Source: Diatrype stigma
Lineage: Eukaryota > Ascomycota > Sordariomycetes > Xylariales > Diatrypaceae
Assembly: GCA_022225965.2 (NCBI GenBank)
Contig: JAKJXP020000093.1
Location: 62,001-126,000 of the forward strand
Reading direction: 5' to 3'
Length of the DNA stretch: 64,000 nucleotides
Shown: positions 36,864 through 47,273 of the stretch, piece by piece
How positions within the stretch are numbered: the first letter of the stretch is position 1
How the letters are laid out: each line of letters opens with the position of its first letter
Program-made: the position numbers and the translations under genes
The notes under the pieces: generated by a model
What the model saw: the letters and a program-made list of their open reading frames with translations, nothing else
What the model was told of the DNA's origin: nothing
Databases searched by the model: none

Positions 36864-39675
36864 TCATAGCTTACTCCTGCCGCTCTTGGCCCACTCCCTC
36901 AGCACTGTCTTCTGGATCTTGCCGGTGCTCGTCTTGGGCAGCTCGTCGATGACCTCGACCTCCCGCGGCACCATGAACTTGGAGATGGCGCTCTGGTTCT
37001 TCGCCCAGCTGATCAGCGCCTGCGGGTTCCGCTTCAGCTCCCCGCCGCCCTCCTTGACCGTCACGTACGCCTTGGGCCGCTCGCCCCAGTGCGAGTCGGG
37101 CACCGCCACGACGCCCGCCTCTAGCACGTCCGGGTGCTCTACTAGCATGCTCTCCAGAGCGACTGAGGAGATGTTCTCGCCGCCTTTTTTCGATGTTAGC
37201 CTGTGTAGTTCCTGAGCTCCCGTCCAGGGCACTGGAAGAAACACAAAATAGGTCCCCCAGAAGAGCGATCACGTAGCCAGCCAGCCGGCTATCCACACGC
37301 ATAGTGAAAATCACGAAATGTCTAGTGATAGCAGTGGGTTCAGTGTAGACTAGAAGAGAAAAAATAGAGGGAAAGATAGCAAGACCTACCGCTGATGATG
37401 ATATCCTTCGACCTATCCTGGATCTGCGCGCTGCCGTCGGGGTGCATGACGGCGAGATCCCCCGAGTGCAGCCCTCCGCCGCGGAACAGCTTCCGCGTCG
37501 CCTCGGCGTCCTTGTAGTAGCCCTTGGCGCAGATGTTGCCAAAGAATACGATCTCGCCGAGCTCGTGGCCGTCGCGGGCGACGTCGACGAGGACGCCTTC
37601 CTCGAGTTTATCGGGTCGCACCACTCGGATCGGCACTGCAGTCGGTGGCACAGCACCTGAGGGTCAGTGACTTGGCCTCTATCTTAACAATTCCCCACGC
37701 CTCCCCACTCCCGCCCTTTTCTTTTTTTGTTCCCCCTCTTGTCCTTATTTTCTCTTCTCTTTCACCTTCTCTTCAGCTAGGACGAGGCGTGGGTGTTCGA
37801 GAGATAGGGGGGCATCGCCTCCTGAGTAACCCTGGAAAGGGCAAAGAAAACTACGACGGGGATCAACTTACGGCTCGTTATGAACCCATGGCCCTGCCGT
37901 GCCATCTTCGCGTAACGCTCCGCCGTCGGCAGCGCCTCCCACTCCGGCAGGTGGTAACCTTTCGTGATGGGGCCGTACGTCTCTGTCATGCCGTAGACAT
38001 GCACGGGACGGAGGTTCAGGTTCGTCTTTATTTTCGAGATCTGTCAGCAAGGCGTTCCGCTCCTTCCTCTTGTTCGTTTCTACAGGTATGTGATTGTAAT
38101 AACCCCAGTCAAGACTAAGGAGAATTGCTACGCAGACTTACCATCTGCTCGAAGAGATGCGCCGTGGGCGGGCTCGCCGCCACCGTGACCCGCACCGGCT
38201 GCGGCAGCTTCTCCGCCTCCTTCGCCGCACAGAGCAGCGTGTTGACCGTCGGTGCCGCGTTGAAGTGTGTTATCCGCTCCTCCTTCAGGAGGCGCCATAA
38301 CAGCTGGTAGTCGATCTTCCTGAGGCAGTAGTGCGTCCCGCGGACGGCGGTCACGGCCCAGCTGGATGTCGAGATGGTCAGTTACGAGTACTTCGTCCAC
38401 CCCAGATGCCTGCTCTATCATCTCTTGGTCGGGAAACTTACGGAAACGACCACCCTACCGCGTGAAACCTGTAGGCATATGGTCAGTTGTGTGTCTGGTG
38501 GGCCCGATGGCGCCTATATGGAGAGAAAGGGGGGAAGGGGTGCTCACATCGGCAATGTCCACAGGTATTTACACCTGCCATTATCTGAATTGAGTTCCGA
38601 CTCGATGACGTTCGCCAGCGTCGCGAGATACGCGCCTCTGTGCGTGTATACGCAGCCCTTTGGTTTCGACGTCGTGCCCGACGTGAAGGGAATGGCGAGC
38701 ATGTCGTCCTCGCGGATGTCGTGCAGGCGCAGCCCCGCCCATCCCCTGTTGCCTTGCGCCCGGTCGATCTTCAGGCCCTCGAGCACGGCCTCGTCGAAGG
38801 GCCCGCTGAGTTCCCCTTCGGAGGCATCGGTGTCCTACGGAGCTTGGTCAGTCACTACGGGGCCTCTAAGCCTGAAAAGAACAGTTACCTAGTCAAGTCT
38901 CGAGAGTGTGGCAGCACCCTCCCGAGAGACGTGGCTGGCTGTACTGTAGCTACTCACATTATCTACTATTAGGGGCACGTTCGGATGAGATCGCTTGTAG
39001 TCCTCTAGGAGCGGCACGCACTCATGGTCCACGATGATCGAGTCCACCTCCGCGAAGTCGAAGATATACGTAATGTCCTCGGGCTTCAACCTATATGCGT
39101 ACACACACGTTAGCCATTCAGCATATCCAACTCAGGGGCCCGAGAAAGAGGTATACATAGCAGGGCGGGACAGGACGGGACGGGGCAAGACATACCGATA
39201 GTTAACAGGCACTATTACGCCGCCGGCCGCAACGATACCGAATATGGACTCGAGGAATGCCGGGGTGTTGGTAGCGAGCACACCGACGCGCCTACGACCA
39301 TTCCCACGTAAATAGTACGCGAGACCGCGGGCGCGGTCGGCGAACTCGGCATATGACCGCCTTAAAACTTGATTGTTGGACGTCACGTGGTAGACTACAG
39401 CACGGACGAACATCTGGAGTTAGCGACTTGTCCCGCTAGGAAGACGTAAGGGTAGGAAAGGTTGTCTTTTTGGGAGTCTGCTTACTAGCTGTTGCGTTGG
39501 GCTCGATGGCGGCCGCGCGCTCTAAGAAGAATGTTGGGGATAGCTGATGGATGTGGTGGCTGTGGTCTATCCCCACCGGCGATGTTGTCGACGACGATGT
39601 TGACGATGGTTTGTGGTTGGCGATGCCGCTCAGGTGGTCGAGCAGGCCCCTAAGGCGCGCTGTGGCACCGGACAT
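36864..39675 (-). CDS. Acyl-CoA synthetase (AMP-forming), predicted peroxisomal (C-terminal SKL)
   Basis: ANL-superfamily enzyme that activates a carboxylic acid to an acyl-adenylate and then the CoA thioester. Nine minus-strand exons (39,675-39,486; 39,394-39,196; 39,090-38,958; 38,834-38,548; 38,468-38,442; 38,361-38,142; 38,040-37,872; 37,656-37,390; 37,183-36,864) total 603 aa. Motifs: ATP/AMP-binding TSGTTSKPKG at about 226, YGMTETYGP at about 368, LHSGDLAVMHPDG, DRSKDIIISGGENISS, and the catalytic-lysine region PKTSTGKIQK near the end. The last three residues are SKL, a canonical PTS1 peroxisomal signal. Exon 5 is 27 nt. Intron 8 ends in an A-rich AAAAAAG acceptor. The acid used is not determined; medium-chain or aromatic acids are possible. 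The N-terminal part up to FFLERAAAIEPNATAIYHVT matches fungal relatives. Confidence 0.92.
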
Positions 39676-40920
39676 TATTATAGGTATATACCTAGGTACC
39701 TAGATATCGATTGTATTTATGTGCTAACAGATACCTAGGTCTCAGGTATATATATATATTGCAGCAAATCAATATTCGGCCTGCCTGAACGCGACAAACA
39801 TCACGACTTCTTTCAAGGACAAGGATTCAAGGGCGAGGATTCAAGAACAGGGATCTAGTTCTATGATATTGTGAAGAAGAAAGACTGCTTATAGCACTAC
39901 TTTATACGATAGCCACGAACGGATACATGGATGCGAATCAGCGGTCACGCTGTGTTACCCTCGGTACTGCGCTGTAACCGTGTTGATCGCGGCTGCATTC
40001 CATGACATAGCAGAATCTCAGATCCAAGAGGTTGGGAGGGTCAAGACTGGCTGGACTGGAGGCCAACACCCACTACGAAGCTACGAAGGTAGCGGCCGAA
40101 AGTCAGTAGACAGTGCACACTGCTTCTTGGCGGTGGGGTGTCTCCCGACTTTTGGCCGCTACCTCCTGTAGCCTGTAGGTTTAACTCCCCATTCAGGCCT
40201 CGCTGCGGGCCGCCCCTGAAATTGTTGGCCAACTTCAAGGTTGTTGGTCAGTGTCGGCCATTCTACAGTTTCCCCGCAGCAGGCTTGTTGCCGTTACGCT
40301 CCCACCTTGGGGTAGCCGAGCAGCCCGAGTTAACCCCAGCATAACTTACGCGGGGTAGCGTATAACTAACGTTAGTGCCAGCGCATAAATCCGTCAGCTA
40401 TACTGTAGCGCCCGATTAGCTGCACTGTATATAATCTCAAGCATCGTTGACTGCTTCAATTCAGTTTATACTACCTGTGTAAGTAACATACCTGTATACC
40501 TACCTACCTACCTAGGTACCTATAGGTAGTATGTATATCGTGAATCAACTTCTCTGCACAGCTGCATGTGGCATGCACAACGTCCTACCTAATCGTTTGC
40601 CTTCAGATATCATGAGGGCCCAATTTCAGTACACCTGTCTTGAAGATTGCCATAATTATTACATACAGTTGGGCATTCCAACGAATTTCTACTAAATTTA
40701 CACCTTCGCATGACCATGGACATTACATCACGACGGATCTCCATTCGCGCTTTTCCTAACACGTAGTTGCTTGCTACGTGTTTCGTAGATATAGGATATG
40801 GATATCGGGTTTTAACTGGGTATCATAAAAGCGGCCGGAACGAGCCGAGATGAGTAGGTACATGCATGAAAGTAATGAACAAATCAATAAATAACAAAGA
40901 AGCGGGGTCGTGACCAGCCA
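39676..40920. other. Intergenic region with a decayed inverted repeat
   Basis: No gene seen. It has TACCTAGGTA clusters (39,690-39,710, 39,731-39,745 and 40,498-40,530) and an imperfect inverted repeat at 40,088-40,163. Confidence 0.5.
40088..40163. repeat. Imperfect 25-bp inverted repeat with 26-nt loop
   Basis: Arms 40,088-40,112 and 40,139-40,163 pair at about 22 of 25 positions; the core GGTAGCGGCC is perfect, and two of the three mismatches are transitions. It may be part of a small degraded repeat. Confidence 0.6.
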
Positions 40921-42186
40921 TCAGCCGTCCTTCTCGAAAGCATCGTTCAGATACCCAACGAAGCTCTCGCGTATCCTCTCAGGCCCCATATTCCCCACCG
41001 GCTCGAGTCCAATGCCGCCCCGGTTCAGCCCCATGAACGCTCTCCGCAGGCGCTGCAGCTGCGGCAGGCCGACCTTCTTGCCGGCGGGCAGCTCCACGAC
41101 GAGATCTTCCTCTTTGCCATCCACCTCGCCGCTGCTGCTCCCCTTGCTGGAGGCTACGACGATCTCTCCGCCGCCGCCGCCGCCGCCGTCCTCGCTCTGC
41201 TGGTCCAGGATCCGCTTGACGATCTCCTGCGTCTCGCGGTCGAGGACGTACAGGTAGTCGCCGCCGGCGTCCCGGCCCCGCTGAATTGTTGCCTGGTGCG
41301 GCTTGACCGGCTTCCGCGCCTCGCCGGCCACGGCATCCCAGAGGCTGTCGAAGACCTGCCGAGTCTGCGCCTCGCCGTCCTCCCAGATCAGCGTGAATAG
41401 CGGGCTGTCCCAGCGCGTCATGGCGTTCGGCTCCTCGTAGCGGAAGACGAGGTTCTCCCAGTTGCCGGGCTCGTACGGCTCTTCATCATCATCCTCCCTA
41501 CTCTCTCCCTCCTCTTTCTTCTCCCCTCCCTGTTCTTCGTCGACGGCCGCGTTGCCGTTGCCATTGCCGTTGCCGGTGTCGGCCGCGCTGGTCGCTGGCT
41601 TAGCACCATCTCCGCCGGTTCTGTTCTGCCGCGCAAGCCGCTCCTCGTTCACCCCCTGGCTCCTCTCCTTGGAGCACCCGACCTGCAGCACGCAGCTCGG
41701 CGTCCGCACGGCCTTGGCCTCGCAGAACAGCTGGTACCGCCACCCCTTGATGTAGTTCAGGCCGTCGAGGATCACGATGTCCTTGTCGCTGAGCACGCGC
41801 TTGACGGCGCCGTAGAGGCTCGCGCGTGCGTCCTTCTCCGAGGCGTTGGCCGAGCGCGTGTGCGCGGGCAGGGCGGACAGGTCGTAGACGGAGCGCCGGA
41901 TCGAGAGGGTCTGGTCGGAGATCAGGTGCAGGCGGTACTTGGGGGTGGGGGCAGATCCGGCACCGGCACCGGCACCGGAACCGGCAGATGCCTGCTTTAT
42001 GCGCTCGGTCAGGTAGGCGTGCAGTTGTTTCGCGCGGGTCGTCTTTCCGGACGTCGGGAGGCCGGTCACTATGATGAGCTATTCGAAAACCCCCGGAAAA
42101 AAAAACAAGAGAGAAAAAAGTCAGTTCGTCAGTCTCAATCATAGGATCCAAGATCTCAACGCCGAGGCATGCAAACTTACGGGCAT
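40921..42186 (-). CDS. kti12: KTI12, Elongator-associated P-loop ATPase
   Basis: Elongator partner needed for U34 wobble modification of tRNAs. Exons 42,186-42,181 (ATGCCC only) and 42,078-40,921 give 387 aa. The start reads MPLIIVTGLPTSGKTTRAKQ, an intact Walker A, and DIVILDGLNYIKGWRYQLFC is the conserved Walker B/downstream block. The C-terminal signature is LPQLQRLRRAFMGLNRGG. Typical KTI12 is about 280-310 aa; the excess is an insert around residues 160-205 (repeated Asn-Gly, then acidic), just before the conserved YEPGNWENLVFRYEEPN block, and a poly-Gly stretch before the C-terminal block. Both are low complexity and probably loops. Confidence 0.94.
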
Positions 42187-42825
42187 AGCTTTAGCTTTTA
42201 GAGGGTGGCCTCTTGTGGAGGGGCGGGTGTCAGTCAATTGTATACGAAATGCTTCCGTTCGAAAAGAGAAAGTCCTAGTTATAAACCATGGAGTTGATTG
42301 GAGTTGACACAAACGGGCTTCCCGGCCATTGCCCATTGCCCATTGCCCCTCCACCCCGCCATCTAGGGAAGTGGGTCGCATGCCAAGACGGATAGCCACA
42401 GGGGTACGAACCTTAGTAAGTAAGTAGCTGAGGGGTTAGGGGGTTCAATGTTACCTCAGGCTTCAGATGGCACGATGGATCAGATGTTCCCCTCGCTTCT
42501 CTACTGGATGTAGCGCACTTGCTACGTAATATATTTCAAGGTTGTGCCCCTCAAGGTTGCTATTTGGCGGACAAGGTGTTTTATGGCTATTAATATATAT
42601 AATATATATACTCGGGTCACCCCCAATGACTACCATTTGTGGTTTATTCGTAGATATCTTACACCCACCCACCTGCAGAGTTGAATAGCTAAAAAATATG
42701 GTATTCTTCACACTCGATATGCTCCCCCCCGATCGATACTAGAACATGAGTTTTGGTACATCCAAATCCAATCCAGAATGGCAATGCCCCAACACAAAAT
42801 CATTGCCTTTTAACGCGTACCCCCT
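42187..42825. other. Intergenic region between kti12 and the alcohol dehydrogenase
   Basis: Same-strand spacer holding the kti12 upstream region and the dehydrogenase 3' UTR. An ATATAT run lies near 42,591-42,610. No gene or RNA recognised. Confidence 0.5.
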
Positions 42826-44441
42826 TTACCTACTGGTGTCTACGACATAACGACCAGCAACTTTGCCCGCCACCATCAGGTCATATACATTCTGTAACTC
42901 GGACAGTCCGACAACCCTAAGAGAGAACAGGTTAGCAAAGCAGTTTCTCCACCACAAGACCGGTCGGAAGCGAACTACAATGAAGTCCGCCCCCGAGCGG
43001 CCGTGCCACTACCTTGAGCCGCAGGTACAAAGTGGTAATACGTACTTGTAGGGTGTCTTGATGAGGCCCCGTCTGAAGAAGTCGATGGCCTCCGCGGTAT
43101 CTTGCCGGTTGCCGACATAGCTACCCTTGATGTTTATCTCCCTGTAACAGAGGAAATCAGTCAGATAACTGTCGTCAAAACACGAACTACCACCAATTTG
43201 TTCTTTCGGCTGGCGCAAGAACGGAGGCTTACCGAACGACGGTGTCGAAGACCGGCGCCTTGATGAAGGCATTGGCCGGCAGCCCGACGCAGACGATGGT
43301 GCCGCGGCTCCGGATGTACTGGCTGGCCTGCTGGAAGGGGCCCTCGCTGACGGCGAGCAGGACGACGGCGTCGGGGCCCAGGCCGTCGCCGGACGCCCTC
43401 CGCACGTCGGCCACGATGTCCTTGGACTTGGTGAAGTCGATGAAGCTCTCGGCGCCGAGCGCCGCGCAGTGCTCGCGCTTGTCCTCGCCGCCGTCGATGG
43501 CGATGGGGTGCAGGCCCATGGCCCTCGCGTACTGGAGCGCGAAGCTGCCCAGCCCGCCGCCGGCGCCGACGATAGCCACGTGCTGCCCCGGCCGCGCCCC
43601 GGACTCCTTGAGCGCCTTGTACACGGTCAGGCCGGCGCACAGCACGGGCGCGATGGCCTCCAGGTCGCAGTCCGCGGGGATGCGCGCCACGTGCGCGGCC
43701 TTGCCGATGGCGTACTGCTGGAACGACCCGTCCACCGTGTAGCCGGACAGCGCCGCGTCGGCGCACAGCGACTCGTGCGTCTGCCGGCAGTGCACGCACG
43801 ACATGCACGAGCCGTTCAGCCACTTGATGCCCGCGTGGTCGCCGACCTCGATGTCCTTGACGAGCGACCCGCGCGCCACCACGACGCCGGCGCCCTCGTG
43901 CCCGCCCACCAGGGGCATCTTGGTCGCCAGCGGCCAGTCGCCGTTCAGCGCGTGCAGATCCGTGTGGCAGACGCCGCTGTACTTGATGTTGATGAGCACC
44001 TCGTCCGGCCCCGGTTTCGGCACGGGGATCTTTTTATAGACAACGCCTAAAAAGGGAGAGAGACAAAATCGGTCAGTATGGTTATACCTAGAGCAAACTG
44101 ACTGACTACGTGGTCTCAGTCACCAGTTTGGTCCGAACGAGTTTCAGTCACTTACGGCCGCCCGTTTGCTCGAGGACCTGGGCCCATTGTTCTGAAGGGA
44201 TGACCGGCGCGGCGGTGGTGGACGCTTTCCGTATAGTCGATATATTTGATCGGGCGGCGTGGGAGCCGGCATGGTTGTGTGAGCAGGCTGACCCCGGCGC
44301 GGCGCACAGGTTTCTAGGGCTGACGCTGAAGCGCCGTGCAAATTGACTCGCCGGCGATAATAAAGAGGAATTCCGAGTGGTCAGCTGTATGCCCGGCCTG
44401 AGCATGCAGCCGCCTCTACTTAGGGTCCTTACGCCGCTCAT
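42826..44441 (-). CDS. Zinc-dependent alcohol dehydrogenase with mitochondrial presequence
   Basis: Medium-chain, ADH1/ADH3-type NAD(+) alcohol dehydrogenase. Exons 44,441-44,156, 44,046-43,233, 43,141-43,046 and 42,916-42,826 give 428 aa. Catalytic-zinc ligand regions [11 protein letters not shown] and GGHEGAGVV, the structural-zinc lobe [17 protein letters not shown] and the NAD-binding [18 protein letters not shown] are all intact; it ends [13 protein letters not shown]. The catalytic part is about 350 aa. In front of it is an extension of about 75 residues rich in Arg, Ser and Ala with no acidic residues until the enzyme begins ([21 protein letters not shown]), which looks like a mitochondrial targeting peptide as in yeast ADH3. 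The presequence region is the least certain part of the model. Confidence 0.93.
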
Positions 44442-46346
44442 GTTGTTGTGCTGGGCGGGTAGGTAGGTATGATCTTACTGAATACTGAATACTGAATTTT
44501 TTTATTGCCTGCAGATTAGGAACTCAAAACATTGCAATCAAGACTACACGAACCGTCACCGAGGGCTCCGGACCCTTTATACTGCTAGGTAGCTACCTCG
44601 ATAGCCTAGACTAGAACACCAGGCTGGAAGCCATGGAACCGATGGTGTGTTTTCGCAGGGGCTCGCGACCCACCTTGCACACTATACGTCAGTCGCCGCA
44701 TGAGTTGTCATACGATGGCCTTGATAACTTGCAAATAAGTGTATACGGACCCCATGGCTGCACCCCGCAGCCCCCATTGCAATGCAAGGAGTCGACAATC
44801 TCTCTTGGTCACGCACACCGGGCACATGGAAATGCCATTGGCCATTCACGAGCTCGATATAACGGTCGATCGTGGGCGGAGTCTCCTGAGTCCTCACGAT
44901 TCATGACTGTAGCTGGAGAGCCCCCAATTGAGCCAATGAGACCAGCCCCATTTCCTAGCAAGAGATACCCCACAGTCCCGATAGTTACAGATTCCCCGAC
45001 TCCGTGAGCGATGCAAAGCAGATCCCCTTAGTCCTAGGCTCTAGCCCCTGAGCGTCCTAAACGCAATGTCCCAGAGGGAATTGTCTTCTTATCTGCACCT
45101 CTTTGCACTTTGTCCCAACGAGGCCGCATCTACATATGTATATAGTAGCTAGTTATAGAACCGATAAAAAAATAGCAAACGCCGAGGCCTAGCTTACAAG
45201 CCGTTCGTCCGAGTCCACCCGCAGACTCGCACGCTACCGCGACAACGTCCACGTGCCTGTCCGTCGAAAGACCGGAATATGTGGGCCGGGTGTGGCTCGG
45301 ATATCTTCCATGCTAGACCAGAACTCCAAGAACGGTGAGCTAGAAGCGGAGGCGCCCGGTCAGTCGGTATGCGGGACGGCCAAACCCTGCTGTTAACCGG
45401 TAAGTTATGTAGGTACATGTAGGTAAGGGGCTAGCTACTTCGTACACCCTGCAGAAAACGAAGTTTCAAGTGGTTGATTAGGTGACAGTGGCAAGGTCGC
45501 TGACATGCTTATTGATGGTGCCGGTACATTGCTATTGTTATTGGTGTGCTATGGGCCATGACACTATGAATTATTTTGTCACCCACCTTGGTTGGGATAT
45601 TCGTATTTATTGGTGTTGTAACTTGTAACTGAGTATGTAGGTAATCAAGAGACTCGTAATCAAGTATCTTATAGTGTCTACAGGTTACAGTCCACTGCAG
45701 AGCCTCAGTGCGTCGCGCCTGCAGGCAGGATACTGATACCTCCCTACCGGTACCTTAGGTGCCTAAGCATGGACCCTCCAACAAATGGTCACACTGCATG
45801 CTGCAGCCTGCACGTGTTGTACCTACTTATCCAACCCAACCGAATGTTAGCGATCCATCATTCATGCAGATGTATAACAGAGACTTGGGACCCTGTCATG
45901 CTTTGCTCCTGGCATTTAGGTATTTCTACCCACCCTTTTACGATGTATTGCTGTAGGTAGAAGCCACTCCGAGAACCCTCTGTGCGTGGTACTGATATGT
46001 GGAAGTGCTGATAATCCATACCTAAGAAATGCATCAGCCTTTTCAATACCGGGCCAGCAGATCACAGGCGTATCCCAGAGAGGAACAGAAAGGCATTTTC
46101 AATATTGGATTTGGATAACATTGCATTCAACCAGCCAACGAACCAATGCTCGCGCCGGTAACTATATATATTGGTATAATCGTCTATAATCGTCTAAATT
46201 CATGTATGTATAAGCACCACGACGGCTTGCCGTTCCGACCTAGCAACATGAGATAGCTAGGGTAGGTCAGGGGCACGTCGGTGGTGGGCTACCTCGTAGG
46301 TAAGCAGGTAAGTATGTAGGCTATATTCATGCCTCTCCGGCATTCT
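44442..46346. other. Intergenic region
   Basis: 1.9 kb without a supported gene. A 124-codon plus-strand ORF at 44,633-45,007 has no recognisable domain. TAGGTA motifs recur (44,458-44,466; 45,409-45,425; 46,260-46,320). Confidence 0.45.
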
Positions 46347-47273
46347 TCATCTGAACCTCCCCAGCACCCCGACCCGGGGCCGACGCGGGCCGGCGGCGGC
46401 GGCGGCGGCCTTGTACTGCGGGGGCTCCTCCATGGGGTAGTAGCCGGTGTCCTCCTCGTCGGGGTCGGCCTGGCGGAGGGGGCCGTGCTCGGCGGTGGCG
46501 TGGGCCGAGAAGGCGGAGGGGTGCTGCTTCTGCACGGTGAGGCCGATGCTCTCGACGACGGCCATGACGAGCATCTCCATGACGACGGCCATGCCGAGGC
46601 GGACGTTGACGTCGCCGTTGAGCATGCTGAAGGCGCCGCTGTTGGCGAACGTGGACACGGCCGCGTACATGAGCCGGACCAGCACGAGCGGCAGCGCCAG
46701 CCCGACCGCCAGCAGCAGCCGCGGCTCGCCCGGCTCGGCCTGCGCCCGGTGCAGGGCCGTGAACGCCGCCGCCGCCGCGATCAGCACGTACGCGACGATG
46801 GTGATGGCCGTGCCCGCCCGCGACAGCGTCGTGGGCGCGTACACGCCCGTCGCGCTGTAGTTCTTGCCGGCCTGGCGCCCGCCCAGGCTGCCCAGCACGA
46901 GCGCCACCGTGAGCACCAGCTGCACGAGCCGCAGGTGGACGGTGCTCAGGGGCAGGGACGGGTCGGCGCGCCGGATGCTCTCGAGCACGCGGCCCAGCAG
47001 GCCCAGCAGCGTGAGCATCAGGGGCGTGAGGCCGATCGTCTGCAGCGTCGCCGCCCCGATGTACAGGCTCATGTTGGGCGGGGTCGTCGCCGTCGCCGCG
47101 ATCTGCAGCGAGCCCCCGATGATCCGCACCAGCGAGAAGATGAGCAGGTAGATCCACCCGCTGCTGCGCCGGAAGCCGTGCCGGATCGAGAGCCAGATGG
47201 CGATGCCGAGCGCCGGCGTGTAGTACACGATCTCGGCGATGGCGATGTCGCTCTTTTCCGTCAGGACCACCAT
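46347..47273 (-). CDS. Fungal seven-helix integral membrane protein (DUF7702-like)
   Basis: A single exon of 308 aa, starting MVVLTEKSDIAIAEIVYYTP. Seven hydrophobic segments are visible, for example ALGIAIWLSI, WIYLLIFSLVRIIGGSLQI, LTPLMLTLLGLLGRVLESI, LVQLVLTVALVLGSLGG, TAITIVAYVLIAAAAAFTAL, LLAVGLALPLVLVRLMYAAV and LGMAVVMEMLVMAVVESIG, followed by a cytosolic Pro/Ala-rich tail. The FSLVRIIGGSLQ and LPLVLVRLMYAA elements match a family common in filamentous fungi that I know as DUF7702, function unknown. The gene is GC-saturated at third codon positions, which produces long spurious antisense ORFs. Confidence 0.85.
   Translation of the reverse strand: MVVLTEKSDIAIAEIVYYTPALGIAIWLSIRHGFRRSSGWIYLLIFSLVRIIGGSLQIAATATTPPNMSLYIGAATLQTIGLTPLMLTLLGLLGRVLESIRRADPSLPLSTVHLRLVQLVLTVALVLGSLGGRQAGKNYSATGVYAPTTLSRAGTAITIVAYVLIAAAAAFTALHRAQAEPGEPRLLLAVGLALPLVLVRLMYAAVSTFANSGAFSMLNGDVNVRLGMAVVMEMLVMAVVESIGLTVQKQHPSAFSAHATAEHGPLRQADPDEEDTGYYPMEEPPQYKAAAAAAGPRRPRVGVLGRFR

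Noticed and set aside
39395..39413. Second exon of the acyl-CoA synthetase starting at the ATG at 39,413
   Set aside because: That junction is out of phase with exon 1. An acceptor 19 nt downstream gives NATAIYHVT in frame, matching the family.
44633..45007. 124-codon plus-strand ORF upstream of the alcohol dehydrogenase
   Set aside because: No domain, signal peptide or splice support; composition like random intergenic sequence.
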